Shown: piece after piece, positions 27,473-36,860 of the stretch
Position numbering within the stretch: position 1 is the first letter of the stretch
How the letters are laid out: the number at the start of each line of letters is the position of its first letter
Assembly: GCF_900074915.1 (NCBI RefSeq)
Contig: NZ_LT222319.1
Span: forward strand, 2,761,001 to 2,825,000
DNA length: 64,000 nt
Source: Pseudomonas cerasi
Lineage (GTDB): Bacteria; Pseudomonadota; Gammaproteobacteria; Pseudomonadales; Pseudomonadaceae
Direction of reading: 5' to 3'
Position numbers and translations under genes: made by a program
Notes under the pieces: model-generated
The model's input: the letters and a program-made list of their open reading frames with translations, nothing else
Databases searched by the model: none
Told to the model about the DNA's origin: nothing

Positions 27473-29635
27473 CTAACGAAGGCTCCAGGAAATACCGGCA
27501 TAAATCCCCATCCCGTCGGCGGGTGTCGAGCGTGCGATGTCTTTGCCGTTGCCGTCATAGCCGGGTGTCACGGTGCTGGCGTAACGCTGGTTAGTCAGAT
27601 TGCGCAGGTCCAGCCAGGTCTGCCAGTCTTCGCCGGGTGACGCGTAGCCCAGTGTGGCGCCCAGTAAGGTGTACTGATCGGCGTAAAACGAGTTGGCGTA
27701 ATCGACCGCGATCCTCGACGCGTGCTCAGTGTTGAGTGCTACGTAAACGCCGACAGGATGGCTGTAGCGCAGCTCGGCCTGATAGTAATGCCGGGGGATA
27801 CCCGGCAGCGCGTTGTCGCCGAAGCGGTCGTCGTTACGGTAGTGAAAGTCGCTGAACGTGTAGGCCTGGCGTAAATCGACCTTGCCCGCAGCGCCTCCCC
27901 GCCACAGCGGGCTGTCCAGGCTGAGTTCGATACCGGTATGGATGGTCGGGCTGGCGTTGGACTCGGCAATGACTTGCGAGCCTGTCGCGCTGGCTGCCTG
28001 GGTTTCGACACTGAGCAGTTCATGTCTGACCTGCGAGTAATACCACCCTGCGGTCCAGCCGCCTGCTGCGCTATTACCCTTGCCGCCGAGCTCCAGCGTA
28101 GTCGCGGTCTGATTTTCAAGTTTGACGCCAATACTCTGCAGGCCGGTCGCCGCACCGCTGCCTGCTGGGAAAAAACGGTTGGAACCCCAGATCATTGACC
28201 AGGCGTGCGGCGGCTCGACCGAGCGACTCAGATTGCCGTAAAGCTGCAATTGCGGCGTGAAGTCGTAGCGCAGGCCCAGCCGGGTGGCATAGTCCCAGGC
28301 ATGAGTGCTGACGGCCTGTTGGGTTGCGGGGTAGGTGACCTCTGTTTCGCGACGGGTATAGAGGGCGGCAACGCCCGTTGTCAGCCACAGGTCCGGTACC
28401 AGTTCCAGATCATTGCTCAGGTGCAGCACGCTGTCCGAGCCCAGGTAGCTGTAATCCCGGGTTCTGGTCCCTGGCACATAGCCTGCGGTGTTGCCGGCAG
28501 GCACGCGGACGAATTCCGATGCGCCGTTGTCAGGCAGCCCCTTGGTGGTTCGCAGTCCCAGCGTGGTCGTGCTCTGATGGCCAGACACGGTGTCCTGGCG
28601 TATGTAATTGAGCGTGCCGCTGATATCGGTGTAAGCGACTTTCAGGCGATTGGTGCCCTCGCGCAGGTCCATGGGGTAATCGTGATAGACCAGACCCGTT
28701 TCGAGGCGTGAGCTTTCATCCAGATAAACAGTGGTCTTGTTGCCGAGCCAGGTGCTGCCGGGTTGCAGGCGTTTTGAGTCGCGCGTACGGTTGAGCGCAT
28801 TGGCCGTCTGTGGATCATGGCGGATCTGCTCGCGGGTCAGTCTGCCCGGCGAGTCGTTGTCGGTTTCCCGGTAACGAAAGAAGAAGCGGGTTTCCAGATT
28901 CGGGCTGAACCGGTAACCGACGTTAGCTGCGATACCCTGGCTACCGCCGGCACTCTGGTCCTGGAAGCCGTTGTAGCTTGAGTCGGTCACGCTGACGTAA
29001 TAGTCCAGATCGCCCAACACCTGTCCCGAGCTGATCTGCCGTTTCGAGTAACCGTGGCTTCCTGCTTCGTAGCGCAACTGCAGCCTGGGCTCGTCATAAC
29101 CGGTGTGGGTGACATAGTTGACCGCGCCACCCAGCGCCAGCGAGCCCAGTTCAAAGCCATTGGCACCGCGTCGTACTTCTACGTGGCTAAGCCATAACGG
29201 CTCCTTGAGTTCGTAGGGCGTACCGCCGGGGCCGGTCAGCGGCAAGCCGTCGAGCATTTCGAACAGCCCGGAGGCATGCGCGCCAGGCGCCCGGTTCAGG
29301 CCCGAACCACGAATCGAGATTTTTGCCCCCTCACTGTTGGCGGCCTTGGCGTAGATGCCGGGCTGGTACTTGAACACGTCTTCATTGTTGGCGACCCGTC
29401 CTTGCTCGACGGTGTTCATATCGACAATGTTAGTACCGCCCGGAACTTCCCGTAACGCGTCGCGCGCGATTTGCGCCGGGCTGTCGATACGTGAGCCGTC
29501 CACTTCGATGTTGGACAGGCTGACAACATCAGCCTCGGCGACACAGGTAAAAGCAAGAGCCGTACTGAAACCGAACAGTTGCAGGGTCAGGTTCAAGGGG
29601 GAAAGCAGAAACGGTGGGTGGTACTGCAAGTGCAT
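27473..29635 (-). CDS. TonB-dependent outer-membrane receptor
   Basis: A 720-residue receptor. After a hydrophobic N-terminus (LTLQLFGFSTALAFTCVAEA) comes the TonB box region (VVSLSNIEVDGSRI), then the plug domain (about 55-165; DVFKYQPGIYAK, ISIRGSGLNRAPG, VEVRRGANGFELGSLALGGA) and the 22-strand barrel. Plug features and length are like the FecA/FyuA iron-chelate group, so a ferric-siderophore is the likely cargo; this is not certain. No sigma factor or siderophore gene is next to it. It is leftward, with a 170-base gap to the divergent LOV kinase region. Confidence 0.85.
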   Translation of the reverse strand: MHLQYHPPFLLSPLNLTLQLFGFSTALAFTCVAEADVVSLSNIEVDGSRIDSPAQIARDALREVPGGTNIVDMNTVEQGRVANNEDVFKYQPGIYAKAANSEGAKISIRGSGLNRAPGAHASGLFEMLDGLPLTGPGGTPYELKEPLWLSHVEVRRGANGFELGSLALGGAVNYVTHTGYDEPRLQLRYEAGSHGYSKRQISSGQVLGDLDYYVSVTDSSYNGFQDQSAGGSQGIAANVGYRFSPNLETRFFFRYRETDNDSPGRLTREQIRHDPQTANALNRTRDSKRLQPGSTWLGNKTTVYLDESSRLETGLVYHDYPMDLREGTNRLKVAYTDISGTLNYIRQDTVSGHQSTTTLGLRTTKGLPDNGASEFVRVPAGNTAGYVPGTRTRDYSYLGSDSVLHLSNDLELVPDLWLTTGVAALYTRRETEVTYPATQQAVSTHAWDYATRLGLRYDFTPQLQLYGNLSRSVEPPHAWSMIWGSNRFFPAGSGAATGLQSIGVKLENQTATTLELGGKGNSAAGGWTAGWYYSQVRHELLSVETQAASATGSQVIAESNASPTIHTGIELSLDSPLWRGGAAGKVDLRQAYTFSDFHYRNDDRFGDNALPGIPRHYYQAELRYSHPVGVYVALNTEHASRIAVDYANSFYADQYTLLGATLGYASPGEDWQTWLDLRNLTNQRYASTVTPGYDGNGKDIARSTPADGMGIYAGISWSLR

Positions 29636-29901
29636 ACGCCTTGTGGTTCACGGCCAGCGTCAACTGCCAGCCCTGCGTGCTCTGGAAAAGGGACAGGTGT
29701 TCGATGCCTGATGTGTGACTGGCGTCACTAAACCGGTGAGTGAACAGTCGATGCCGGGCGATATTTTCAGGCTGTTCAATGTACTAACTGAATATAATTT
29801 GCTTTTTGTCTGCTCAGCGAGAACCCTTTCAGGCTTCGCCAGTCCTAGCCATTAGAGAGAGCATTCGCACTAGCCCAATAAACAGTCGTGGAGTTTCTGG
29901 A

Positions 29902-31506
29902 GTGTCGGAAAATAAAGCCCGAGTCGACAATGCGGCGACGGGAGATATCAAGCATCAGGGAAAAGATATCTTTTTCGCAGCGGTAGAAACGACACGGATG
30001 CCGATGATCGTGACGGACCCCAATCGCCCCGACAACCCCATCATTTTTGCCAACCGTGCATTTCTGGAAATGACCGGTTATGCGTCAGAAGAAATCATCG
30101 GTAGCAACTGCCGGTTTCTTCAAGGGCCGGACACTGATCGGGCGGTGGTGAAATCCATTCGCGATGCAATCGACGAACGCGTCGATATCTCCACTGAGAT
30201 TCTCAACTACCGTAAGGACGGTTCAACGTTCTGGAATGCCCTGTTTATTTCTCCGGTGTATAACGACGCGGGTGACCTGATCTATTTCTTTGCGTCGCAG
30301 CTGGACATCAGCCGCCGTCGAGATGCCGAAGAGGCATTGCGTCAGGCACAGAAGATGGAGGCCTTGGGGCAGCTTACCGGTGGCATCGCGCACGACTTCA
30401 ATAACCTGCTGCAAGTGATGGGCGGTTATATCGACTTGATCGGCAGTGCGGCAGAGAAACCCTCCATTGACGTGCAGCGTGTCCAGCGCAGTGTTCATCA
30501 CGCCAAGTCTGCTGTTGAACGCGCCAGCACATTGACCAAGCAATTGCTGGCATTTGCCCGCAAACAGAAGCTGCAGGGGCGAGTCCTCAATCTCAATGGC
30601 CTGGTCTCCACGACAGAGCCGTTGATCGAGCGTACTTTTGGACCGGAAGTGGTGATCGAAACCGATCTGGATCCGGCACTGAAAAACTGCCGCATTGATC
30701 CCACCCAGGCAGAAGTTGCCTTGCTGAACATTTTCATCAACGCCCGGGACGCGCTGATTGGCAGGCCCAACCCCAAGATATTCATCGAAACCCGCAATCT
30801 GGTCGTCGATGAGCTGGCCAATATGTCCTATGACGGTCTGTTGCCGGGGCGTTATGTTTCTATTGCGGTGACGGACAATGGCATCGGCATGCCCGCGAGT
30901 ATCCGTGATCGGGTAATGGACCCGTTTTTTACCACCAAGGAAGAAGGCAAGGGTTCCGGGCTTGGTCTTTCGATGGTCTACGGCTTTGCCAAACAGTCGG
31001 GCGGCGCGGCGCGTATTTATACCGAAGAAGGTGTCGGTACTACGCTGCGCTTGTATTTCCCGGTAGACGAGGCGGTACTGAGTAAAAACGATCCGCCGAA
31101 AGCTTCGGAAAGGCGCATTGGCAGCTCCGAGCGGATTCTGATCGTGGAAGACCGTCCTGACGTGGCCGAACTGGCGAAGATGGTGCTGGATGATTACGGC
31201 TATGTGTCGGAAATCGTCCTCAACGCCCGTGAGGCACTGAAGCGCTTCGAGGCCGGCAGCACGTATGACCTGTTGTTCACCGACCTGATCATGCCGGGCG
31301 GCATGAACGGGGTAATGCTCGCGCGGGAAGTCAGGCGCAGGTACCCCAAGGTCAAGGTGCTGCTGACCACCGGCTACGCTGAGAGCTCGATCGAGCGAAC
31401 CGACATTGGCGGCTCAGAGTTTGAGGTGGTGTCCAAGCCCTGTATGCCGCAGGACCTCGCCAGGAAGGTCAGGCAGGTTCTTGACGGGCCTAACGGTATC
31501 GCCTGA
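29902..31506 (+). CDS. Blue-light LOV histidine kinase with receiver domain
   Basis: A 534-residue hybrid kinase. The LOV/PAS domain (about 30-140) carries the flavin-cysteine motif [10 protein letters not shown], plus [10 protein letters not shown] and [13 protein letters not shown]; the HisKA segment has [19 protein letters not shown] (phospho-His); the ATPase has DNGIGMP and [13 protein letters not shown]; the receiver (about 415-530) has [11 protein letters not shown] with the acceptor Asp. Blue light should make a flavin-Cys adduct and change kinase activity. GTG at 29902 is chosen (TGGAG eight bases upstream; 534 residues is the known LOV-HK length in P. syringae); the frame runs back to 29806. 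No heme oxygenase/phytochrome gene lies near. Confidence 0.92.
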   Translation: MSENKARVDNAATGDIKHQGKDIFFAAVETTRMPMIVTDPNRPDNPIIFANRAFLEMTGYASEEIIGSNCRFLQGPDTDRAVVKSIRDAIDERVDISTEILNYRKDGSTFWNALFISPVYNDAGDLIYFFASQLDISRRRDAEEALRQAQKMEALGQLTGGIAHDFNNLLQVMGGYIDLIGSAAEKPSIDVQRVQRSVHHAKSAVERASTLTKQLLAFARKQKLQGRVLNLNGLVSTTEPLIERTFGPEVVIETDLDPALKNCRIDPTQAEVALLNIFINARDALIGRPNPKIFIETRNLVVDELANMSYDGLLPGRYVSIAVTDNGIGMPASIRDRVMDPFFTTKEEGKGSGLGLSMVYGFAKQSGGAARIYTEEGVGTTLRLYFPVDEAVLSKNDPPKASERRIGSSERILIVEDRPDVAELAKMVLDDYGYVSEIVLNAREALKRFEAGSTYDLLFTDLIMPGGMNGVMLAREVRRRYPKVKVLLTTGYAESSIERTDIGGSEFEVVSKPCMPQDLARKVRQVLDGPNGIA

Positions 31507-31528
31507 CGGCACTGGCAATGCACCTGCG

Positions 31529-31566
31529 AAGGCCTGACTGTTCTCAGTCGGGCCTTCATGCTTTTT
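31529..31566 (+). terminator. Rho-independent terminator after the LOV kinase
   Basis: AAGGCCTGACT pairs with AGTCGGGCCTT (one G-T pair) around a six-base loop, followed by CATGCTTTTT. It starts 22 bases after the stop. Confidence 0.7.
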
Positions 31567-31937
31567 GGCGCACAGTGCACGGCGCTGTCTTTATTACGAT
31601 ACCTGCGCGCATTCCTGCAGAGTTGCGTATATCCAGTGAGTATCGACAGTTAAAAGTTGGCAACAGGTTAATTCTCGTCTGTTATTAGCAGGCGTCAGAC
31701 AACTTCAACAATTAGAGCAAACAGCCTAATGAAACGGTACGTGTGTAAAGCGCTTGGAGCATCGGGCGACGGTTACGTTCCGTTGCTGTGCGTCATTAAC
31801 AATACTGTTCTATTGTGCTGTGTACAGCCTGAAAAAAAGTCTATAAAAGTTTTAAACTTCTTGAACGTCGCCTGGGTCATTGATGGGTACGTCACACATT
31901 TGTGCGTTCACTGCCAATGACTCAAAGGACTATGACT
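31567..31937 (+). other. AT-rich gap upstream of the membrane-protein gene
   Basis: About 370 bases without a convincing gene. A 63-codon frame at 31729-31920 has no ribosome site or recognisable motif. AAACTT at 31854 and TCATTGA at 31877, 17 bases apart, weakly resemble an AlgU (envelope-stress sigma) promoter for the gene at 31938; this is speculative. Confidence 0.4.
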
Positions 31938-32957
31938 ATGATTCGCGACGACCGTATCGCCCCAGGTGCCCCTGTGTACCACGAAACTCATGCAGCGGCT
32001 CCGCTGCTTAAACGAATCTCCTGGAGTGCGATTCTGGCCGGTGTTGTTCTGGCCATGGTTGTGTCGCTGTTGCTGAACCTGCTGGGTACGGCAATCGGAA
32101 GTGCCAGTATCGATCCCATGCAGGAAGCCAATCCACTGTCCGGTATGGGTACGGGCGCAGGCATCTGGGTCGTTGTAAGCTCGGTGATCTCGCTGTTCGT
32201 CGGCGGCTGGGCCGCGGGACGTCTCGCGCAGCGCGAAGGCGCGTTTCATGGCCTGCTGGTGTGGGCGACTGTATCGCTTATCACTGTTTATCTGGTCTCC
32301 AGCGCAGTGACCGGCGTCGTACGCGGTGGCCTCAATCTGGCAGGCAGCGGCATGTCGGCCCTGGGCAGCGGTATCGCACAGGTGGCTCCGGCCGTTGGCA
32401 GCAAGATTCAGGATCAATTGCGCGCTCAGGGCATTGATTTCAATCTGGACGATATCCAGGGCGAAATCGAAACGGCCATGCGTCAGACCGGCAAGCCCGA
32501 GCTGAACCCGGACAACGTCAAGCAGGAAGCTCAAGCGACTCAGCAGGATGCGCAGAATACTGCCAAGCAGAGCGCACAGAATCCTCAGCAAGCTGACGAG
32601 CAATTGAGCGGTCTGATGGATCGCATCAAAGCCAAAGGCGACCAGGCTTGGGATGCGGCTGATCGTCAGGCGCTGGTCAATCTGATCAAGGCGCGTGGCA
32701 ACAAGACTGATGCCGAAGCCAATCAGATCGTCGATCAGGCTCAGGCCAGCTATCGTCAGGCTTATGCCAAGTATCAGGAACTGAAAGCTCAGGCAGAACA
32801 GAAAGCCCGTGAAGCAGCTGAAGTGACTGCCAAGCGCGTTTCGCAAGGTGCCTGGATTCTGCTTATCACTCTGGTGATCTCGGGTCTGGTAGCTGCGGGC
32901 GCCGGTGTACTGGGTCGTCGTACTCAGCCGCCAGCCAAGGTAGTTGCTGCGGTCTGA
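31938..32957 (+). CDS. Membrane protein with long helical loop, function unknown
   Basis: A 339-residue inner-membrane protein. Three N-terminal helices (ISWSAILAGVVLAMVVSLLL, then GIWVVVSSVISLFVGGWAAG, then VWATVSLITVYLVSSAVTGV) are followed by a hydrophilic, Gln/Ala-rich coiled-coil-like region of about 150 residues and one C-terminal helix (GAWILLITLVISGLVAAGAG). The layout recalls YrzE/TIGR04086-like membrane proteins with an extracytoplasmic helical insert, but no function is known to me. ATG at 31938 has AGGA at eight bases; ATGs at 31917 and 31932 are possible. A strong terminator follows. Confidence 0.75.
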   Translation: MIRDDRIAPGAPVYHETHAAAPLLKRISWSAILAGVVLAMVVSLLLNLLGTAIGSASIDPMQEANPLSGMGTGAGIWVVVSSVISLFVGGWAAGRLAQREGAFHGLLVWATVSLITVYLVSSAVTGVVRGGLNLAGSGMSALGSGIAQVAPAVGSKIQDQLRAQGIDFNLDDIQGEIETAMRQTGKPELNPDNVKQEAQATQQDAQNTAKQSAQNPQQADEQLSGLMDRIKAKGDQAWDAADRQALVNLIKARGNKTDAEANQIVDQAQASYRQAYAKYQELKAQAEQKAREAAEVTAKRVSQGAWILLITLVISGLVAAGAGVLGRRTQPPAKVVAAV

Positions 32958-32990
32958 TTCACTTAAAAAGCGTGAACTGATGTATCGAAT

Positions 32991-33019
32991 GGGGGGCGAT
33001 TATCGCTCCCCATTTTTTT
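32991..33019 (+). terminator. Rho-independent terminator
   Basis: GGGGGGCG-ATTAT-CGCTCCCC stem (one G-T pair) followed by ATTTTTTTG, 33 bases after the stop of the membrane-protein gene. Confidence 0.88.
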
Positions 33020-33191
33020 GTTTTCATATAGCTGCGATGAAGTCTGAACAGAGCCTGAACTGTTCACGATCAAGGCAGGGATTTCACCCTGAAGGTTTCA
33101 TGGGTTAACAAATTCTCAACAATAAGTCTCTTATACTTTATCGCTCGGTTTGTATGTTTCTCCCTTCCACGGTTTTGCGGTAATTCCCTTG

Positions 33192-34679
33192 ATGACTTCT
33201 CGCGTACTGTCTCCATTGCTTTTGTTAGTGGGCGCGTTGCTGTTTTTTCTCGCACTGGGCAATCACCAATTACAAAACTCGACAGAACCCCGCGTGGCGG
33301 GTATTGCCATGGAAATGCACCTGAGTGGTAACTGGGTGACGCCGAAGCTTAATGATCAACCGTTCCTGGAAAAGCCGCCGATGAGTGTGTGGCTGGACGC
33401 TGCGTCCATCGGGGTGTTCGGTGCGACTCCCTGGGCGGTCAGGCTCGCATCTGCCTGTGCGGGTCTGTTTAGCGTGTTGCTGCTTTACAGCATGCTGCGT
33501 CGTTTCGGGCGCCCTGTTTTTGTGGCCTGGGTGGCTGCGTTCATGCTCGCGACCCAGGCCAGCTTCTGGAGCAATTCGCGGCAGGTGGGCGAGGACGCGC
33601 TGCTGACGCTGGGCGTGAGCATGGCGTTGCTGGGCTTTTTCCACGCCAGTCAGCGTCTGCGCAACGACGAATCCTGCGCAGGAGCCTGGTTGCTGTTCGT
33701 AATGGGCATTGCGCTGGCAACCCTGAGCAAGGGCGTGCTGGGCCTCGCGATGCCGGGTGTGGTCATCTTCGTCTGGCTTGTTTGCGAGTCGTTGCAGAGC
33801 AAACGCATTGTGCTCGCCCACTGGCTACGCCCGGCGATGTTCACCGTCCTGGCCCTGGTGCCGCTGTTGGTATGGCTGTGCTTTCTATACGGGCAGGGCG
33901 GTACGCAGTCGCTGAAGGATGTGCTCTGGACTAACAGTGTCGGACGCTTTAGTGGTTCGTTCGAAGAAGCGGGGCATTACGAGCCGTTCCATTACTACCT
34001 GACGAAGCTGCCCGAGGCCTTTTTGCCATGGAACGTGCTCGTCTACCTGGGGCTGTGGCATTTCCGCAAACAGTTGCTGGCCAATCGTTACCTGCTGTTT
34101 TTCAGTCTGTGGTTGATCGCGCAGTTCCTGCTGTTGTCGATGGCCTCGAGTAAACGCATGGTTTATCTGATGTCACTGGCCCCGGCGGCGGCCGTAATCG
34201 CGGCGGAATACGCTTTTGTGTTGGGCGAGCGGCTCAAGGCACGCTCGCAAGGCTCTGCGTCAGCTGCGTTCGTGGTACGCAACAGACGGGCGATGACGGT
34301 GGCCGGAGCCGTATTGATTGTGACGGGGTATCTCGGCGCAGCCCTCTGGCTGGCACCGCGAGCAGACCGGCAGTTGTCGTTCCTGCCGCTGACCGACAAG
34401 GTTCATGCCCTACAGGTCAAGGGACGCCATGTGGACTTATTCCAGCCCAGCGAACGGCTGGCGGGGGCCAGCGTGTTCTATAGTCAGAGCCTGCTGAAAA
34501 CACTCGCTAGCAACGCTGAATTGACTGGTTTTCTTACCAGCGCTGACGGCAATGTCGCTGTGATGGAAAGCATGCAGCCACCCGAACCGCCTCTGCGGAT
34601 TGTTGACAGCGTAAAGGTCGGGGATCGTATCTACTATTTCGTCAGTCAGGCACCGCTGAGAGTGGCTGTCAGTTACTGA
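33192..34679 (+). CDS. ArnT-like (GT83/PMT-type) membrane glycosyltransferase
   Basis: A 495-residue polytopic transferase of the ArnT/GT39-like group. The first periplasmic loop has STEPRVAGIAMEMHLSGNWV and FLEKPPMSVWLDA, matching the pattern [18 protein letters not shown]...FEKP of ArnT encoded at 36857, but with Glu-Pro-Arg in place of the Asp-Glu-Thr-Arg motif. About eleven or twelve helices follow, then a periplasmic C-terminal domain. It likely moves a sugar from undecaprenyl phosphate to a surface acceptor. It is convergent with the arn operon, with a shared hairpin between the stops; ATG at 33192 is weakly supported by its ribosome site. Confidence 0.78.
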   Translation: MTSRVLSPLLLLVGALLFFLALGNHQLQNSTEPRVAGIAMEMHLSGNWVTPKLNDQPFLEKPPMSVWLDAASIGVFGATPWAVRLASACAGLFSVLLLYSMLRRFGRPVFVAWVAAFMLATQASFWSNSRQVGEDALLTLGVSMALLGFFHASQRLRNDESCAGAWLLFVMGIALATLSKGVLGLAMPGVVIFVWLVCESLQSKRIVLAHWLRPAMFTVLALVPLLVWLCFLYGQGGTQSLKDVLWTNSVGRFSGSFEEAGHYEPFHYYLTKLPEAFLPWNVLVYLGLWHFRKQLLANRYLLFFSLWLIAQFLLLSMASSKRMVYLMSLAPAAAVIAAEYAFVLGERLKARSQGSASAAFVVRNRRAMTVAGAVLIVTGYLGAALWLAPRADRQLSFLPLTDKVHALQVKGRHVDLFQPSERLAGASVFYSQSLLKTLASNAELTGFLTSADGNVAVMESMQPPEPPLRIVDSVKVGDRIYYFVSQAPLRVAVSY

Positions 34680-34687
34680 CAGCCACT
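34661..34687. terminator. Near-perfect palindromic hairpin between convergent operons
   Basis: AGTGGCTGTCAGT and ACTGACAGCCACT around a single T; it includes the stop codon of the glycosyltransferase gene and lies 26 bases from the ugd stop. The symmetric form suits a bidirectional terminator; no T-run on either side. Confidence 0.5.
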
Positions 34688-34712
34688 CTGCACGGCGAGC
34701 GTCGCAGGTTTG

Positions 34713-36107
34713 TTATACGGCCTGACTGCTCGCCACTTGATCATGCGGTATCCACTGCTTCTGCGGGATCGGCAGATCGCACGACTCACCGCGACCGATG
34801 GGGAAGTAGTGAAAGCCGCGTTTTGCCAGTCGTTCGGTGTCATAAAGATTGCGTCCGTCGAAGATGACCGGGGCGTTCAGGCGCTGCTGGATCAACTCGA
34901 AATCCGGAGCTTTGAACTGCTGCCATTCGGTGCAGACGATCAATGCATCAGCCTCGTTGAGCGCTGATTCTGGCGTCCCCATGAGAATCAGATCCTTGCG
35001 ATGACCATAGAGGCGCTGGGTTTCCTGCATGGCTTCGGGGTCGAACGCGCGCACGCTGGCCCCCGCGTCCCACAGCGCTTCCATGAGCACGCGGCTGGGG
35101 GCATCGCGCATGTCGTCGGTGTTGGGCTTGAATGCCAGGCCCCACAGGGCAAAGGTCTTGCCGCGCAGGTCGCCCTGATAGAACGCGTTGACCCGCTCGA
35201 ACAGTTTGTTCTTCTGTCGTTCGTTGATGGCCTCGACCACCGACAGCAGGTCGTTGGAGCAATGCGCCTCTCTGGCGCTGTGTATCAACGCACGGATGTC
35301 CTTGCCGAAGCATGAGCCGCCATAGCCGCAACCGGGGTAGATGAAGTCGTAACCAATACGTGAGTCGGCACCGATGCCCAGCCGCACGGACTCGACGTCT
35401 GCGCCCAGATGTTCTGCCAGCTCGGCGATCTGGTTGATAAAGCTGATTTTGGTCGCCAGCATGCAGTTGGCGGCGTACTTGGTCAGTTCGGCGCTGCGCA
35501 GGTCCATGAACATGATCCGCTCATGATTGCGGTTGAACGGCGCATACAGCTCGCGCATGACGTTGCGCACCGCTTCATTTTCGCAGCCGATGACGATACG
35601 GTCCGGGCGCCGGCAATCGTTGACCGCCGAGCCCTCCTTGAGAAATTCCGGGTTGGAGACGATATCGAACTGCAACAGCCGGCCCGCCTGACGCAGCGCC
35701 TTGTCGATGTGGCTGCGCAAGGCGTCGCCACTGCCGACCGGTACGGTGGATTTCTCGACGATGATCAGTGGTTCGCGTCGATGCCGGGCGATAGCTTCGC
35801 CCACCGCGAAAAAGCCGCTCAGGTCAGCTGAACCATCGTCTCGAGAGGGCGTGCCGACCGCGATGAACAGGACCTCGGCATGCTCCACCGCCAGTTGCCC
35901 GTCGGTAGTGAAGTTCAGACGCTGCTGATCCAGATTTTCACGCACCAGGTTGGCCAGGCCAGGCTCGTAGATATGCACCTGGCCCAGGCGCAACTGATCG
36001 ATCTTGGCCTGATCAATGTCCATGCAGACCACATCGTGGCCGACTTCGGCGAGCACTGTCGCTTGTACCAGGCCGACATATCCGCTACCGAAAACGCTGA
36101 TTTTCAT
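34713..36107 (-). CDS. ugd: UDP-glucose 6-dehydrogenase
   Basis: A 464-residue UDP-glucose dehydrogenase. NAD-binding [20 protein letters not shown] at the N-terminus, substrate region [20 protein letters not shown], catalytic Cys in [13 protein letters not shown] and the C-terminal domain with [17 protein letters not shown] are intact. It makes UDP-glucuronate, the starting material for ArnA. It is the last gene of the leftward arn operon; its ATG lies inside the 3' end of arnF (23-base overlap), so it is co-translated. Confidence 0.93.
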   Translation of the reverse strand: MKISVFGSGYVGLVQATVLAEVGHDVVCMDIDQAKIDQLRLGQVHIYEPGLANLVRENLDQQRLNFTTDGQLAVEHAEVLFIAVGTPSRDDGSADLSGFFAVGEAIARHRREPLIIVEKSTVPVGSGDALRSHIDKALRQAGRLLQFDIVSNPEFLKEGSAVNDCRRPDRIVIGCENEAVRNVMRELYAPFNRNHERIMFMDLRSAELTKYAANCMLATKISFINQIAELAEHLGADVESVRLGIGADSRIGYDFIYPGCGYGGSCFGKDIRALIHSAREAHCSNDLLSVVEAINERQKNKLFERVNAFYQGDLRGKTFALWGLAFKPNTDDMRDAPSRVLMEALWDAGASVRAFDPEAMQETQRLYGHRKDLILMGTPESALNEADALIVCTEWQQFKAPDFELIQQRLNAPVIFDGRNLYDTERLAKRGFHYFPIGRGESCDLPIPQKQWIPHDQVASSQAV

Positions 36108-36519
36108 GGGAAAGATCCTGAGGTGATGGGTCGCACATGCGCCGGAGGTTGATGGTCAAGACACCTGCCACGATCAGGGTGACACCCACAGTTTTCGATA
36201 CCGTGAACGTCTCGTGGAAAAACGGCAGCGCTGCGGCGAGCATATAAACCAGCGCGTAGCTGATACTGAGCAGCGAATAGGCACGGCTCAGGGGCAAGCC
36301 CCGCAGGGCCAGTAGCCAGAAAAGCATGGAGAGCGCATAAGCGGTGATCGAGGCGCAAACGACCACCAGTGCACGGAGATCGAGCTGCGTCGGATTGTGC
36401 AGTTCGAGCCATTGAGCGGGCGAGGGCAGGCGGCTCATGCTCCAACGCATGCCCAGTTGCGCTGCGCTGACCAGCGCCACACTGGCCATGGCGCACAGGG
36501 TTGCCCGGCAGCGCGTCAC
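36085..36519 (-). CDS. arnF: Undecaprenyl-phosphate-L-Ara4N flippase subunit ArnF
   Basis: A 144-residue small EmrE-like membrane protein with four helices ([70 protein letters not shown]). With ArnE it flips undecaprenyl-phosphate-Ara4N to the outer face of the inner membrane. It starts with GTG at 36519 that overlaps the arnE stop (GTGA), and extends slightly into ugd. Confidence 0.88.
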   Translation of the reverse strand: MTRCRATLCAMASVALVSAAQLGMRWSMSRLPSPAQWLELHNPTQLDLRALVVVCASITAYALSMLFWLLALRGLPLSRAYSLLSISYALVYMLAAALPFFHETFTVSKTVGVTLIVAGVLTINLRRMCDPSPQDLSHENQRFR

Positions 36520-36860
36520 GCCTGACGCCCCAGCTGAAATACCCCGACAAGAATCAGCGCAATACCCAGCCAGTGCTGTGCGTCAACCGGCTCATCGAAC
36601 AGATAGCGACCTGCCAGCGTGATCAGCACGAAATTAAGACCCAGCATCGGATAGGCGATGCCAACGTCCAGGCGTTGCAACACCAGCAGCCATATAAGCA
36701 GGCCCGCTCCAAGGCAGGCCACCGCCAGCCACAGCCATATCGAACGCAGCGCTGTAAACGCGCCGGGAAATGCGCCACGCCAGTCTTGTACTGCGTACTT
36801 CTGAGCGATCTGGCCCAGACAGGTCAGCAGGCATGCACACGCCAGCATCAGCCAGGTCAC
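36516..36860 (-). CDS. arnE: Undecaprenyl-phosphate-L-Ara4N flippase subunit ArnE
   Basis: A 114-residue EmrE-like protein with four helices; [33 protein letters not shown] and [20 protein letters not shown] are typical of ArnE. Partner of ArnF in flipping the lipid-linked sugar. GTG start at 36860 overlaps the arnT stop (GTGA). Confidence 0.9.
   Translation of the reverse strand: MTWLMLACACLLTCLGQIAQKYAVQDWRGAFPGAFTALRSIWLWLAVACLGAGLLIWLLVLQRLDVGIAYPMLGLNFVLITLAGRYLFDEPVDAQHWLGIALILVGVFQLGRQA

Noticed and set aside
31854..31883. AlgU-like promoter AAACTT-N17-TCATTGA
   Set aside because: Both boxes deviate from consensus; mentioned only as a possibility in the gap entry.
31729..31920. 63-codon frame before the membrane protein gene
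   Set aside because: No ribosome site, Cys-rich and Val-rich random-looking sequence; overlaps the promoter region of the next gene.
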